The notes under the pieces: generated by a model | What the model was told of the DNA's origin: nothing | What the model saw: the letters and a program-made list of their open reading frames with translations, nothing else | The model's database searches: none | Program-made: the position numbers and the translations under genes | Source of the DNA: Sisyra terminalis | Lineage: Eukaryota > Arthropoda > Insecta > Neuroptera > Sisyridae | Reading direction: 5' to 3' | Length of the DNA stretch: 64,000 nt | NCBI GenBank assembly: GCA_958496175.1 | Contig: OY292276.1 | Location: forward strand, 22,710,001 to 22,774,000 | In this document: in pieces, positions 24,766-37,849 of the stretch | Layout of the letters: the number at the start of each line of letters is the position of its first letter | Numbering within the stretch: the stretch's first letter is position 1

Positions 24766-27700
24766 CCTCAAGTTTAACTTCAACACCATTTTAAACATAA
24801 CTAAACAAATGTATTTAATTGTGAGTTAGTGAAAATATAGATCTCTCTAATATTATTCAACATTATTCATATACTTTGTACAATATTGTAGTGTATCGTG
24901 TTTGTACACGATCCGATGACGTTCAAGTATTCCGGATACAAATATGAACAAACGTAAAAACCGTAACCGAGGCCGAAAGTTCAAAACTGTCAAGTTCCTA
25001 CTCTGAATCTTCTTTCTCCCGTCCTTTATCCCACTTTACCCTAAGTACAGGTACACGATAAAGATATATTGTTTCTACAGCATCTGATGACGATCTCGAT
25101 CTTAAACCTTATTGTGCGTTACACTTTATCTCAATTAACTTTCAACGTATGTCCTTAAAAAAAAAGCTTCGCTCTAAAAAGAGACAACGCACAGACAATA
25201 ATTGAAATTCATAAGCTTATCGTAATTGAAATCAATTAATAAAATGACAATAAAATTATTTTAATTTACTGAAGTTTAATAAAAGTTTTAATCAAATAAA
25301 ACCTATCAATTTTTTTCCAAGTATAAATTTAATTTAATCAAATATTTAGTCAGTTTCAATTGATTATTGGTTAATAACATTAAGATACGACAAACATTTT
25401 AAGTGGGTAGGGTAGATTTTAAGAAAGTTTTATTCGGTTTCATATAGAAGAGGGAACTAACTTAGTGATTCAAAGAATAAAAATGAATAAAAATTTAAAC
25501 AGAATTTTCTGAAAAAGTTCAATTTGAGGGCGAAACAGAATCAATTTGATCAAAGCAAATTAATTTATTGCTAAGATATGTTTTATGTTGAAAGCATCGA
25601 ATTGTAATGCAAAAAGTATTTTTTTTTCGTTCGTCACAGTGTCCTACTCCCATATATTTAAATTACGTTTAGCTTTACGTGCATCGAATTGGTAAAATAT
25701 TTTTGTATTTGAAACTAATAAAATTCGAAATTTATACATAGACATCGCGGTACGTTTCTCCTCTTTTATTTTCCTTCGATTTATAAATGAGTGAGAGGAA
25801 GAAAAAAAATCATCCCCAAGTACAGCTCCACCACCGGCGACTATAAACTATGAAAATTTTATGTCGTATAGATCCAATGTCAATTTTACAACCCTCCTGA
25901 GAATTTCATCTTCGTTTTACACCCACAAACGTCGCTACAGATCCTACCCCAAATGAAAGCTCCAACATATTCTATTCATATTTTTGTCGAGGCCGTCGTC
26001 GTTTCTTTTTTCTTTTCAAATATCTCTAAAAATACAAATAAAATATCCGATTGTTAGGGATGAATTTTGCCAATAAAATAAATATTACAACTTTCACACG
26101 TTATTTTTTCTAAAATTTAAACTAAAAAGCAAAATTTGATTTTTTTTACTTAGAAGTTTTACTATCAGTTTGAAAATTTGATAGACAAAAGAAAAAATGC
26201 GAGCCATCTTGCACGGTCATATTGATGAATTCTGATATCGTTTTTGACATCGTCAAGCTTTACACAGCGCTTACCCCATTTTATGCGAGAATTTCCTCGC
26301 CCCCTTGAGCAACTCGTTCCAAAAAGTATTCCGATAGTAAGACGTACATGTGTTGTTGCTTTGCTTGCCTGCATTTTCAGGCATCTCCATCCATATTCTT
26401 CATTCTACCCATTCTGTTTTATACATCGGAACGAACTCATGAACCAAAGTCTCACCTGAACTCAAGTTTCACATTATATATTAAAAGCCACCCTCATCAT
26501 TCCATACTCTTTTAGCCGTCTTTGTCTTCATTTTCATCTTCATTTTCTGTTTGATTTTATTGTTATTGTTTTTGTTATTAGTAGTGAAACGAGTTGTGAT
26601 ATATAAACAAGTTTGTTTCCGAAGAAACCTTCAGGATAACTAAAGTAAGCAATACAAAAACAAAAATGAAACAATTCATTTATTTGCTCAATTCTTAACT
26701 TTAAATGTAACTCACAATATTAAAAACAAACATACACAATTCATTTCATTCGAACAAATAAATCAAAACTCAATTATTCTACAAAAAAAAAATCATTTCA
26801 ATTTAAAACTATTCAAGATGAATTGCCTATTTTGTTACCATAAATTAAAAAAGAAACTGTCTTTAATTTCGTCAAACTCATATTTCATTTAATAATAAAC
26901 TTAGTAAATTTAAACAAGGGGCACAATCTTGAGATTTATTGCTCTATATACAGAGAAGGTTGCAGGAATTTACTTAGAGAACTTTCGCAAAACTTCTTAC
27001 ACTTTTTGGTTTATATGAAAATATTAACTTTTATGAAAATTTAGTTGATTAAACGAATTTTCGAGAGTAAAATTGTTTTCAACACGATAACATTTAAGTA
27101 AATTAGAATTTTTGTTGAGAAACATGTTTGCAACATTCTACAAAATCGATACAACAAGAAAAATATGCCAACAAGTAAAATGAACAGCAAAAATTGAATG
27201 AGTCGTATTATCGAATACTAAAACCGCTTATAAATTTTTGACCTTAAGAACTACTTATACACAAAAATGTACAAAATACTGTTATGTTTTTGACTTTAAT
27301 TTATTTGAACAGGTTCATTTGGATTTGTCTTTCAGAACATAAAACAATAATAAATTAATTCTATTACACAAACGTTTATTTATTTTACACTAGAGACTTA
27401 TTTTTTTTATTAAAACAATCGTTTATTTCACTATTTAAGTAGTAAATGATTATCAACGTATTTATCACTGAATGACTAGCTATTTATAATTGATTGTCCT
27501 TCACTTGCGGTTAACCAATTTAATAGTACCTCAGACCGATTCCAGACTGTTCAAACTTCCAGATTATTCCATCTCTTAAAAACTCTACTCTAACTTTTAA
27601 TATTTTATTTTTTAAATCAAAAATCCTCAAGGAATCATCTAGAACATCTTTCATCTCATTGTGCTTATTCGCTGTCTCTTTACTTATTTTCATGGTTCGG

Positions 27701-29460
27701 TGGGCACACAGCAGGACGCTAGATGAAGGCCTACGCTCACACATATTTAAATCTTAGGCCTGCAATAATACAGTAAAATATGTCATCTAATTTTTTAAAG
27801 AATTTCGTATTCAATTTTCAATCATTTACAAATACAAGTAGCCCTCGGTAACAGGTAACCAAATCGTTTCAAGTTACTTGACTGTAGAGATTATATATGA
27901 AAAAGTGTAAAAAAAATATACAGTATACATATTTGATATAAAATGATTTTCAAATACGTTACATGTTTGATAAAATAACGAGTTATGAGCGGAGTTAAAT
28001 TGTTCAGATTATAAGGGAATTATAACTTTTATCCTAAATTTTTTCAAACCAAAACTATGAATTTTCATTTTAATCAAAACAAATGTTCATTACATGTACA
28101 TTATTTACAAATGTAAACAACAAATGTACAAATGTAAAGCTTTCGGTAATAAAAATTTAAGATAAAACTTTTTTTCAGAACTAATTCAAAAAATTCATTT
28201 AAATAATGTACTAGATGATTTCGCAGAAGTTTTTAACCAATTGAATTATTTTTTTTTCTCGAAATGGACTAAAAGAACGTGGACTCATTAATTGTGCTAT
28301 TCGTGGGTTAGCTCACAAAAAAATCTCACCAGTTTTTAGAACTTCAATGAATAATAGTTATCTATAATAATAAATTTCATATATAAGTTTTTGCAAAACA
28401 ATATCAATGAACCAAGAGTGAATTTACCTTAAGCATTATGCTTTACTTTCTTTATGAGCACTTCCCTGTAATTTTGCTGTAGCTTTTAACTTTCAATACG
28501 TAGGAAAAATAAATAATTATGATATCGGTTACTTAAATACGTGTCCCATTATAATAACACCACAACAGAGTATCTAAAAAAAAAGCTTTGAACAATATCG
28601 TACCATAGGGGACTAACTAAAGAAAAATCGAAGTTGAAATCAACGATAAAATTTTCAAACTTACAACTTTTTGTCAGATAATTTCATATTACATAAGATG
28701 ATTTCTGCAAATTTATGAAAATAACTCAAACTTTACAGTTTTTTCTTTGTAATGTTGATTAGTTAATATTTTAGTAAATATCTTATTGAACTATTAGTAC
28801 GCCAGTATCAATACACTTCAATTGTATGAACTCTAATGTACTTTAATAAACTATCAGATTTGGCCTGAAGAAGTCGGAAATTATATAATGAAACATTATA
28901 AATTAAGAAATAACTTGATTGAGAACGGAAACTTGTCCTAATTCCTGCGATAATTCTTGGTACAAACATTTTGCGCCATAAGAATCATTAATAAATAAGA
29001 TATATTTATGAGTTAATTAGTTTCACCGCAATACTAAGGAAAAACAAAAGTTCAAACTATCCAGAGTCGGTAATAATAATTTTTTCATCAGATAAAACAT
29101 GGTACTTAACATCATAAGTTAAGACGTAAATTGTCTTTTAAACTCTACGCCAAATACAATATTCCATCACACTTATTTTTGATTTTTTTTACAGAAATAA
29201 TCAAGGAAAAGTCTTAAAATTGTATATGGAAATTACTGTTGTAATATCTTTAAAAATCCATTTGCCGCTTTTTTTAAATGATATTTTTAATCATTTATCA
29301 TAAGCTCTCACGTTAACAGAACAAATTTATTTTTAGATTTAATATCATGCTGAAAGTCAAGGTCCATCAAATTTGTATATTTGATATTTGTAATATCTTT
29401 TTTATATTAAAGTCAGATTTGTCATTTGTTAACCTCATTTTAAGAATTATATTGGTTTTT
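24766..29460. other. Mostly AT-rich non-coding DNA
   Basis: No supported gene. 24890-25130 and 25740-26000 are less AT-biased unique DNA. A minus-strand frame at 26165-26374 has a better composition than most, but an internal donor-like GGGTAAGC and no recognisable domain leave it unsupported. The remaining short frames look like chance. Confidence 0.4.
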
Positions 29461-29581
29461 TAATTGTTATTTACTGTCGCTATATTACTTGGTACTTAGG
29501 TCTTTAGCGACTTTATACTTAATAAAAATCCTTTAGAGAAGAACATCAAAAATTTCGACCACTGAGCCACCAGTAGGCTAA
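29461..29581 (-). repeat. tRNA-derived SINE copy, internally deleted
   Basis: On the minus strand it begins TAGCCTACTGGTGGCTCAGTGGTCGAAA (box A-like GTGGCTCAGTGG). Box B is missing. It ends with the family tail GTCGCTAAAGACCTAAG...TAGCGACAGTAAATAAC. The tail contains a GTCGCT/AGCGAC inverted pair, as in the other copies. Confidence 0.7.
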
Positions 29582-29674
29582 TTATATAGTTGAGAAATCG
29601 TAAATATTTGGCTCATCCTTATTTCAAATATAGCTTATTTTATTTTATAAAAAATAGTTAAATTCATACACTTA

Positions 29675-29874
29675 GGACCGGGTTTTCACTAACGAATAGA
29701 TAAACCATATCCATGAAGTAACTTCTTAATAGAGACAAATATATTTGCTAGATAAATCCTACATATGCCACATTGCTACTATTTTTAGGTGAAAATACGC
29801 TTGTATTCTCTATTCTCGGGATAAAAATTTTATCAGGAGAATACATGTTACTATCTAGATGCACAAAACTGGCC
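29675..29874. mobile_element. MITE candidate
   Basis: The left end GGACCGGGTTTTCACTAA and the right end, read in reverse complement as GGCCAGTTTTGTGCATCTAG, are similar imperfect inverted termini 200 bp apart, each followed by an AGATA-type subterminal motif. The interior is AT-rich and non-coding. Target duplications are not clear and the boundaries are approximate. Confidence 0.35.
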
Positions 29875-32800
29875 TCTACTTGATTATAAATATGTAGATA
29901 CTGATCTTTTTACTTTGGCAAATTATAGTATATCTTTGGAATAAAACGTTGATAGAGAAGAAATTTAATTTTATTTCAAGGAAGTGATATTTCAAAGTCA
30001 TATCACTAAGACCATACAAATTATTCCAAAAGTAAATAGCAACAATGAGTTATTAAATTAACAAACAATTTGTCGCGTAAATAGCAAAGTCAAAGATAAG
30101 ACGCAATGGAATTTCTGGTCCAGACACAAACATCTTGAACAACGCAGCAGTATTTCGCTTTCTTCATTCCTCATCCCGAAATTCATTTGACACGTCAAAG
30201 TTATAACAATATACAAACTAGAAACATTTTGCACTCGATTGTATTAAAACAATATTTAATTATCTGTGTCATTAACAGAACGCTTTTTGTCGTATTATCT
30301 TTCTTCTTATCGTCAGAAAACAGTAGTATGAAGAACTAAAGTAAAGCTTTGATTATTGTTGTGCCGCCACTATACTGTTACTGCTGTCATCGTTGTTTTA
30401 TTATGTGGGTTCCACCTCAACCCCTTCGGGCCCCAACATCCCTTCGCACTCTACACCAGAACCGTAATATTATAAATCCAACAATAACAAAACCGTTAAA
30501 TCAGAACGATGGATGAGAAAATGACTATTTTGTATTCAACTTTATCATGCACGTAGTTTTCGAGATGCAAAAGCTCTCGTTCTATCTTGCTTGATTTCAC
30601 CCGTCGTTACGTAAATAATATAACACCAACACTAGTATCATTTTCTTACAATATTGTATGAAGGAGAAATGTCTTCTTTTTGTCTTTTAACTCCTCCAAA
30701 CTCACCCTTCGATATATGCTTCCGTCTTATTTATTGTCTTCCATAATAACAATAATTTGTATCATGTTTTGTTTTCTCTCGATTCGTAATGTCTTTTTTT
30801 ATTTTTCTATTCTCGACTTTTCCGTGCTACAATTGGTTTGTATTGAAAGTTTTTTTTTTTTTTGAATTGTTGGATTTAATATTTGAAATAAATTTCAATA
30901 TTTGGATAGAAAATAGATTTCCCTGAGATAAATTTCGTCTCTTTCAACTTACCTACCTTGTCTTGAATGTCGTTCCTTATTTTTATCTGTACATAAAAGT
31001 AAACTTATGGAACAGTCATTATTTTAAAATAAATGTTTCCCGCGAGACTTTCAACACAATCATATTATATATACTCACATACGTACACATAAACGTAGTC
31101 CTGTCTGAATCCCACGAGGTGAGGTTTGAAAGGGGTGAAAACCATGCTCATGAAAAATATACTGTTTTAGCAAAAACTTTCATCACTGCCAACAGCACAA
31201 AAAAGCCATGACAATTTTTTTTATTTATATTTCTATGCAACATTACAATGCTTTTACCTTCGTTTTAAATTCCAATTTTTAAATCAAATCATTTTGATTA
31301 AAAAATGCAAACGGATTTTGTGTAGACAGAGATATAAAATATTTAAGTTTTATGGAATGTTTGAGAGGGTGTATGAACCTAATACATATCGAACGATTTG
31401 GAACAGTGGCGTGCAGGGGTACAATCACGCTATTGATTTCCCGTTGAGAACTTGTCCAATTAGAAGCCGTTTTATTGTGTAATTAACCCCTTAGTCTAGT
31501 CGTAACTTGTATAAGCAACCCCTAATGTTTCATTTCGTCGACTTCAAACCCAATAATAATTACGAATGCTACCGAAGCTCATCAAAATATATAATATATG
31601 AAAATTATCACGTTCTTCATGTTACATTATGCAATAAAAAACTTTTTTTAAGGGTGAGGAAAAAAGTTCACATTTTCATTGAACTCTTTTGTTTCCTTTA
31701 TTAAAATCAATTATAACGTCATTTTAATTGAAAAAAATACCATCTTCAGTTGAAATACCACAGCTTTTTATGTTATAATTCTTTAAATGGAACTAAAGTT
31801 ATAACAATTCAGTACTTACATTACTAATTCAGTAATGTATTAAACAAAATTTAACGGCTTAAAGAGGACCAAAAAATCAATTTTGAAAATCTTTGATGAA
31901 TTTAAAGTGGGATTGGTAGAGCATAATCCTACAATGTTATAGACTCTTTGATGAAGGATTTTAAGTGCTAACATTAAATATAAGCACTAATTGGGGGATT
32001 TCCCTATTTTCCTGTCAATATAAATACAACAAAAAAGGATTAATAATTTTCAACCCTTATGTATTTCAAATTTAAATTGGTTATCGAACTACAAGAAATT
32101 TCCTTTATGTGAAATTAAAAATGAAGAATATATTTTCTTTGAACAATGTTTGGAATTTTTGAATACATTATTCATTGATGATTATCAAAATTAATTTTTC
32201 AACAAAAAGAAAATTTTCATTGTTTTATCTACTTAATATTTAAGAGCACATTGCTTATTCAGTGTATAAGAAAATTTTCTTTCGTAAACGGAAGTTTCTT
32301 CCGTGTTGATATGTTAAGCTCTGTTTAATTTATAAGCCGATTTCAAACTATGTTGAAAGTAAAAACAAGAGTGTAGCGAAGAATAAGTTCACGAAGATGC
32401 ACTTCGGTGAGCGTACAATTGATTTTTTCATACCACTGACATGAACTTTATAAAAAAAAGCAGTAGTTACGGAACAAAAAAATCAAATAGTGCAGTAATT
32501 AATGCTAATTGCTTTTTGATTGAGGTGAATAAAACATTCTGGGGAGATAACAATAAGAACTTGCATGAGGGAAAAGTTTAGCTTTTTTTTAATCACCAAA
32601 ACTTCCCACGCGACAATAACTGATTGAGATTTTGTGATAAAACACTGAAAATCAATCAACGTTTTCTTGAAGCATTTTCAAGTGTTCTACAAACCATGAT
32701 TAAAAAATTCTTGGAAAAATATTAAAGTTTTCCTCAGTATGTTTTTCTAATAGATGAATTAATTAAAAGCATCGAAATCGTGTTCAACGTTAAGACTAAA

Positions 32801-33485
32801 GAACATAATCCAAATTGAATTATTATTTTCTTTTGGTTTAATGCCAAGTTTTTTCCTTGCAGCAGTAAAACAAATGGTCTGAGTTCGCAATTTAATTATG
32901 CTATTACATTTAATAATTGTAGAGTCAAATAGCTAAAGTAATAGGAAATAAAGCCACCACAATTATTGAATGTTTGAAAGCCATTATTCATCCTTTCAAT
33001 ATCAAATCGTTTTAGGTACAAAGAAAATTAGATCAACTCAACATTTTCGATTTGAAGACTACCGAAAAGACGCAACTAGAATTATTGATGAATGCTGTTG
33101 CAAATTGATAACTTTATCTTTTATATTAGATGTTAGATACGAAATTATAAGGTTGAAATAGTTTGAATACATTGGTGTGGTACAAAAAAGAAATAAAATA
33201 TTTAAACGGAAGTAAAATAAAATGATCTAGAAAGAATTTTGCTTTAAACATTTTATAACAAGTATAAAATATTTTTTATACGGAATAATCAGGAAATTTT
33301 GAACAGATGTATTTTGGCAATCCATACCAATTCGACCTTTTATCAAAACTTTTAAAATATTTTTTTCTGATTTTTGAATATTTTTCCAAACAATTATTAA
33401 ACATAGATTATTGGAAAATTACAATTTTATGAACATTACATTCCTTCTAGTAGTCAGGAAATTATTTCTTCATATAATTTGTTTA
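29875..33485. other. AT-rich non-coding DNA
   Basis: No supported gene. 30080-30480 is somewhat less AT-biased unique DNA. A solitary hAT-terminus-like CAGTGGCGTGCAGGGG near 31402 has no visible partner. Short frames at 30680-31704 are probably chance. Confidence 0.4.
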
Positions 33486-33652
33486 GTAGTTATTTACTGT
33501 CGCTTTTAAACAACTAAGGTCTTAAGCGACTCAAGGTTTTTTAATAAAAAACCGTAAACTAAGAAATACTCCAAATTTGCCCATTACGAAATTTGAAACC
33601 AACACATGGTTATGGAACGACCACCTTTACCACTCTGTCACTAGTAGGCTTC
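33486..33652 (-). repeat. tRNA-derived SINE copy
   Basis: On the minus strand it starts GCCTACTAGTGACAGAGTGG (box A-like), continues AAAGGTGGTCGTTCCATAAC and TGGTTTCAAATTTCG (a degenerate box B), then a linker, and ends with GAGTCGCTTAAGACCTTAG...AAAGCGACAGTAAATAAC. The complete head-linker-tail order identifies it as a family member. Confidence 0.8.
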
Positions 33653-34138
33653 CTTATTCTTTTGTTATTTTGAAAAAATCGTGCACAAATTTCTTGGTTT
33701 CGAAATTTGGTTTAAATGTAATTTTGGATTTAAATAGTCTTCGTCGTCCCGATTAGGAATTGTAATGGGACTGGCCCTCTAAGGTCTATGCTATTAAGAC
33801 TTACAAAGTTACGAAGACGAAAGACCGCAAATTATCATTTCAACAGTTTTACCGAAATTAATCATTCTAATTTCGATGTTTCTTATTAAGAATTTTGACC
33901 CTTTATCTTTGTTTTAATTACTATTAGAGTATTTTGCACATACACCACAATTTTGCTTTTTAGTAACAAAATAGGGAAAGTTTGAAAAATTCGTACATTT
34001 AACATTCAATCAATCGTATTAACTGCTCATAAGACTAAATAAAGTATAATACGGACAATAGTCTTAAGGAGTTAAAAAAATACCAAAATATCAGCAAATT
34101 TTGACAATAGGTGGAATGTCTTACATAGCGTTCTATAT
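33653..34138. other. AT-rich non-coding DNA
   Basis: Nothing recognisable apart from a short imperfect inverted motif involving GTCTTCGTCG near 33739 and GAAGACGAAAG near 33814. Confidence 0.45.
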
Positions 34139-35040
34139 GGGTCATTCCACATGAAATCAACGACTTGTTGTGCAGCAAGATTATTCATTAATAAAAATAA
34201 AATGATGATAATCTTTTGGGTACTAAAACTTGTTAATCATCGTCGTTTATTTTAACAGTTTATGAAACATTAAGTTATATAACTCTTTTATAAAACCAGC
34301 TGAACCCGACAGACGTTGTCTTGCCAATCTATATTATAATAATTGTAAATAAATTACTTGAATTTAAAAATTTGTTCTTGTAACATTAAAAACCTCTACC
34401 TGAGCAACCCGCAGCATCCCTTTCCCTACATATTACAGGTTATTTTCAAGGTTTTTCAATTAAGTAAAATATATTTTCAAGGGAGGTAAAAAGACCAGAA
34501 TAATACTAACTGAACATGTTTAACAAAGATGTATACGATATTGTCTCCAAATAGCCTTTTTAAAAATAATCAATTTTCAAAAAAAAAGAAAAAATAGTCA
34601 TGGAAAATAATGACATTACAAATTTTTTCATAGCTTCAAACGAGTTTCTATTTACGCATAAAAATGTAAATTCCTTATCTGCTCCTGATTTGGCACAACG
34701 ATCAATTGAAAGTCGTAAAAAATTGAAAAAATTTAGATGGCTGCCATTTTGTTTCTAATTGTGCCAATGTTTAAGAGTTTGAAATGCCGATGTACTACCC
34801 TATTCAGTAAAGCAAGAATTATTCATAATTATTTCAATAATTTCAATAATTATTCAGAGTAAAAAGCTAGCGCCCATTATTGGTACAAGGGACTTACAAA
34901 TACGTATTGAACAAAAAATCTGCAATAAAAAGTGACAGTGATTTAGTTGTTCTAGTACCCCAAAGATTATCTTCAATTTTTTTTTTTTGAAAACAAAAAT
35001 CATACGGCACACCAATTCGATGATTACATGTGGAATGACA
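34139..35040. mobile_element. 902 bp TIR element with TATAT flanks
   Basis: The left end starts GGGTCATTCCACATGAAATC. The right end, in reverse complement, starts TGTCATTCCACATGTAATC. The similarity continues for about 38 bp (left AACGACTTGTTGTGC, right ATCGAATTGGTGTGCC). The termini are directly flanked by TATAT at 34134-34138 and 35041-35045, consistent with a 5 bp (or TA-centred) target duplication. The interior has no intact transposase. It contains AACCCGACAGACGTTGTC near 34304, which resembles a motif seen in other insect repeats. It is probably a non-autonomous DNA transposon of unidentified superfamily. Confidence 0.7.
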
Positions 35041-35045
35041 TATAT

Positions 35046-35541
35046 GTAAAAATAGCTTATTGTTTCATACATAAAGCTCATATTTCTTGAGAACAGAAAA
35101 TAAATGAAATCGGTAAATTATTTTTAAAAAAAATAATTAATTAAAAAGTTTATCAAGTCAAACTTTGGCCAAGTAAAACACAAATGTTTATCCTAAACAT
35201 TTTTCACAGAGTAGTCCGATTATGAAGATTCTTTCTTTATCGGATAATGCGTTTACGAAGTTGGTCCCATTAAAATTTGACAATGCAATTTGTCTTCTAA
35301 AGGTGAAAAATTCAGAATGATTGATTAATTTAACACTAAACTTGAAATAAAACCCATAATCTCAGCCATAAAAAGTATAAGACTATTGTGTTAGTGACCT
35401 AAGATTTAATGGGTATATCGTAATTGAAAAACAAAGTTGCGACAAAAGTATGCTTAGTGATGTTGATGCTGTTGTTTTTGGGGTGATGGAAGAGAGTTAT
35501 TAGTACATGATGAGAGCTTTGCCATCCAATTCCTCTCTCAC
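35046..35541. other. Non-coding; begins the intron downstream of the candidate exon
   Basis: No repeat or frame is recognised. If the exon at 35542-35850 is real, the 5' part of its downstream intron lies here on the minus strand (GTGAGAGAGG from 35541 downward). Confidence 0.4.
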
Positions 35542-35850
35542 CTATTCTTTATAGTGTAAGCACTAGACTCTCGAGATATAAAGTGAAGGGATTGTGGGCG
35601 GTTGGGTTGGAAGGAAAGCTTGGCATGAAATCCAGGAGCTACTTCAGGAACAGCAGGAATGATGGCGGCATCATGTTGTTGCTGCTTATTTGCGTCATCA
35701 ACAGCATGTGTATGACGAGCTCGAAACACCTTCTTTTCAACATGTCTACCACATTGTTTCTGATGCAACTTCAGACACACTTTAATAATAAGATATAACA
35801 CCACAAATGTAATAATTGCTACAAACCGCATTTTCAATTGCAGTATTATA
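35542..35850 (-). CDS. Candidate coding exon with signal/TM-like N-terminus
   Basis: On the minus strand a run of T followed by GTTCTTCTGAACAG precedes 35850, which is a good 3' splice site. The exon is open throughout in one frame and ends ...AAGAATAG|GTGAGAGA at 35542, a near-consensus 5' splice site. That gives 309 bp. The first ATG (35831) has A at -3 and opens a protein starting MRFVAIITFVVLYLIIKVCL, a hydrophobic signal peptide or type II anchor. About 75 polar residues follow, with a KQQQHD patch and a proline-containing PAVPEVAPGF segment. The exon would contribute about 96 residues and end in phase 2. Base composition is less AT-biased than the surroundings. No family is recognised. 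It could be a first coding exon or an internal one, since the frame is also open upstream of the ATG. No neighbouring exon was identified. Confidence 0.45.
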
Positions 35851-37155
35851 CTGTTCAGAAGAACAAAAAAAAAAATGAAGGATTAAAAAAACAGCTTATA
35901 GAGTGAAAATACGTAGAACAAGTGCACTATCGTGTTCATGAAATAATTCCATTTTCCCATAAAAACATTATTCGCGTATAGATAGCAGAGCGACGTAAAG
36001 TGTATTTTCGAAGTTACTTCCGTACATATTCATGTGCCATTCTTTTCCATCACTTTTTGCCTCCTGTCTCTCTATATCGGATGCATTTTACTCGAACTAC
36101 TAAAATAATAAACGACATATTGCCAATATGTGAGAAACATAATGAAAAAGAAAAAAATCAAACAACGTAGAGATTGAAAATATCACCGTCAACACGGAAC
36201 TAACGGCGGATGTGGTTGAAGTAGAAAATTGTGTTAAAAATATAAATTTTTTGTTGCTTTTAAAACATAATAACAGTCGCTTTTGCTACAAGGCACCGTT
36301 GGGATTTGGGATTAGGATCGTATTATATTCAAATGCATAAAGAGAATGTATGCAAAGCGTGGTAGAATGGGAGATGAACCAGATTTATTTCAAATGATGA
36401 CGATGATACGGTATAAAGGTCGTACCACAATCACATATGTATCATACAAATCTTACACCTTCTAATAAATTAATTTTACTAATTTAATTAAACTTACATT
36501 GCATTTTGAAACATATATCTACTGCTATGAAACTGTAATTATCTTCACCGGAAATATTCCATTAACGTCACTGGAGATAGAGCGGAGCAAGAAATTCGAC
36601 GGAAAGATACAAAATTAAATTGTTGTGAATCACTTTTAAGATTTCGTATGAAATATTATTTTCGTTTAAAATAAAAATAAAGGTACGACACACATTCATG
36701 AGCTTGGCAGTTAAAGTTTTCAGTTAAAAGTTTCTTTCATCCGCAGCAACAACAGCACAGTTAAAAGGATTATCTTAAATCTAAACGAAGATTTTCAAAA
36801 ATTTAAAATACAGAGTTTTGTACTTATATTAAACATAAATTAGTAGTAGTAATTAAAAGTTAGGGTTTTAACTTGAAAATAATCTAAATAAAATAAAACA
36901 GAAAAAAAAATCACATTTTATTCCAGCATAATAACACTTTCAAAATTGACCATAGTGCAAAGGAATATTCATGCATGAAAACGTATGTGCAAGCAATAAT
37001 ACTATCCATTCCTTTCAACACACGCGTTCAAAGTGAAGAGGTTTTTTGTCGCAGTATGAATAGTAAAATTTAACCAGAAATTTTAAATAAGATATAAAAC
37101 AAATCAACAAACAATGAAAGATTTTTTTTTCTGTACTTGGTAAATTGATATATTT
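35851..37155. other. Non-coding DNA
   Basis: No gene or repeat family is recognised. The polypyrimidine tract of the candidate exon lies at its left edge (35851-35875). Parts of 35930-36420 are less AT-biased unique DNA. Confidence 0.4.
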
Positions 37156-37430
37156 TTAATCATACTTCGAAGTTACGATATAATAAATTTCGTTATAAAA
37201 ATTTACTAGTATGGTGCAGTGTTTTTTAACCTTATTTAACGGAGGATTCTTAGGTTGGTTAGCGAAAGTCGTAACGGATCCCTTAAAATGTCTTTTACCG
37301 GTCGTTTTTTCGGGACTTCGACTAATAGGGTATAAATTTATCAAATTTTATACCTCAGATTTGGATTGGCTAGTAAAGTTTTTAACTAATCAAAGTAACT
37401 CTTACTTCCTTTAAGAGATATCTATGATAG
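37156..37430. other. CpG-containing open stretch of unknown origin
   Basis: Both strands are open here: plus 37211-37414 (67 codons, hydrophobic, including FNGGFLGWLAKVV) and minus 37156-37344 (62 codons, basic, including RSPEKTTGKRHFKGS). The DNA has several CpG dinucleotides close together (for example ACCGGTCGTTTTTTCGGGAC near 37298), unusual against the neighbouring sequence. I do not recognise either translation. It may be a fragment of a mobile or viral-type gene, or chance. Confidence 0.25.
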
Positions 37431-37849
37431 CAAAATGTAATTTAAATTACCCATGAAAGTAGTATTATTCGTGAGATACGACACAGTATTGTACTTATAA
37501 ATAAGTGCATATGGGTTTCATATCCAAAGAAATATTTCAAAAAACGTCGAAGACACAAGTTTACCAATTTTGCGGTACATTAAACGTTGAACTCTGCAAA
37601 ATATTGCGTGAAAAATTATGGCATAAGAAGGGTAGGTATCTTACTAGCGTAATTGGTTATTCATAAATCATAACTTTAAACTCGTTTCTTGAGAAATAAT
37701 GTTATTCAAGTCGGTGTCCACAACGTCTCACAAATTATTTATTCAAGAATAAAGTAGTATAAAATTTTATATTTTATTTTCTCAAATTTCGAAAAAAAGC
37801 TTATCTTAAGTTACTTCTTAATTACGAAGGTTTTTTGGGTAACATTTTT

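Noticed and set aside
26165..26374. Minus-strand frame with balanced composition
   Set aside because: An internal donor-like GGGTAAGC and no clear acceptor/donor pair in one frame. Not supportable as an exon.
31402..31420. hAT-like terminus CAGTGGCGTGCAGGGG
   Set aside because: No partner terminus was found nearby, so it is too short to call an element.
37211..37414. Hydrophobic frame considered as a nuclear copy of a mitochondrial gene
   Set aside because: It does not match the layout of any mitochondrial protein I can recall, and codon content does not suggest mitochondrial code.
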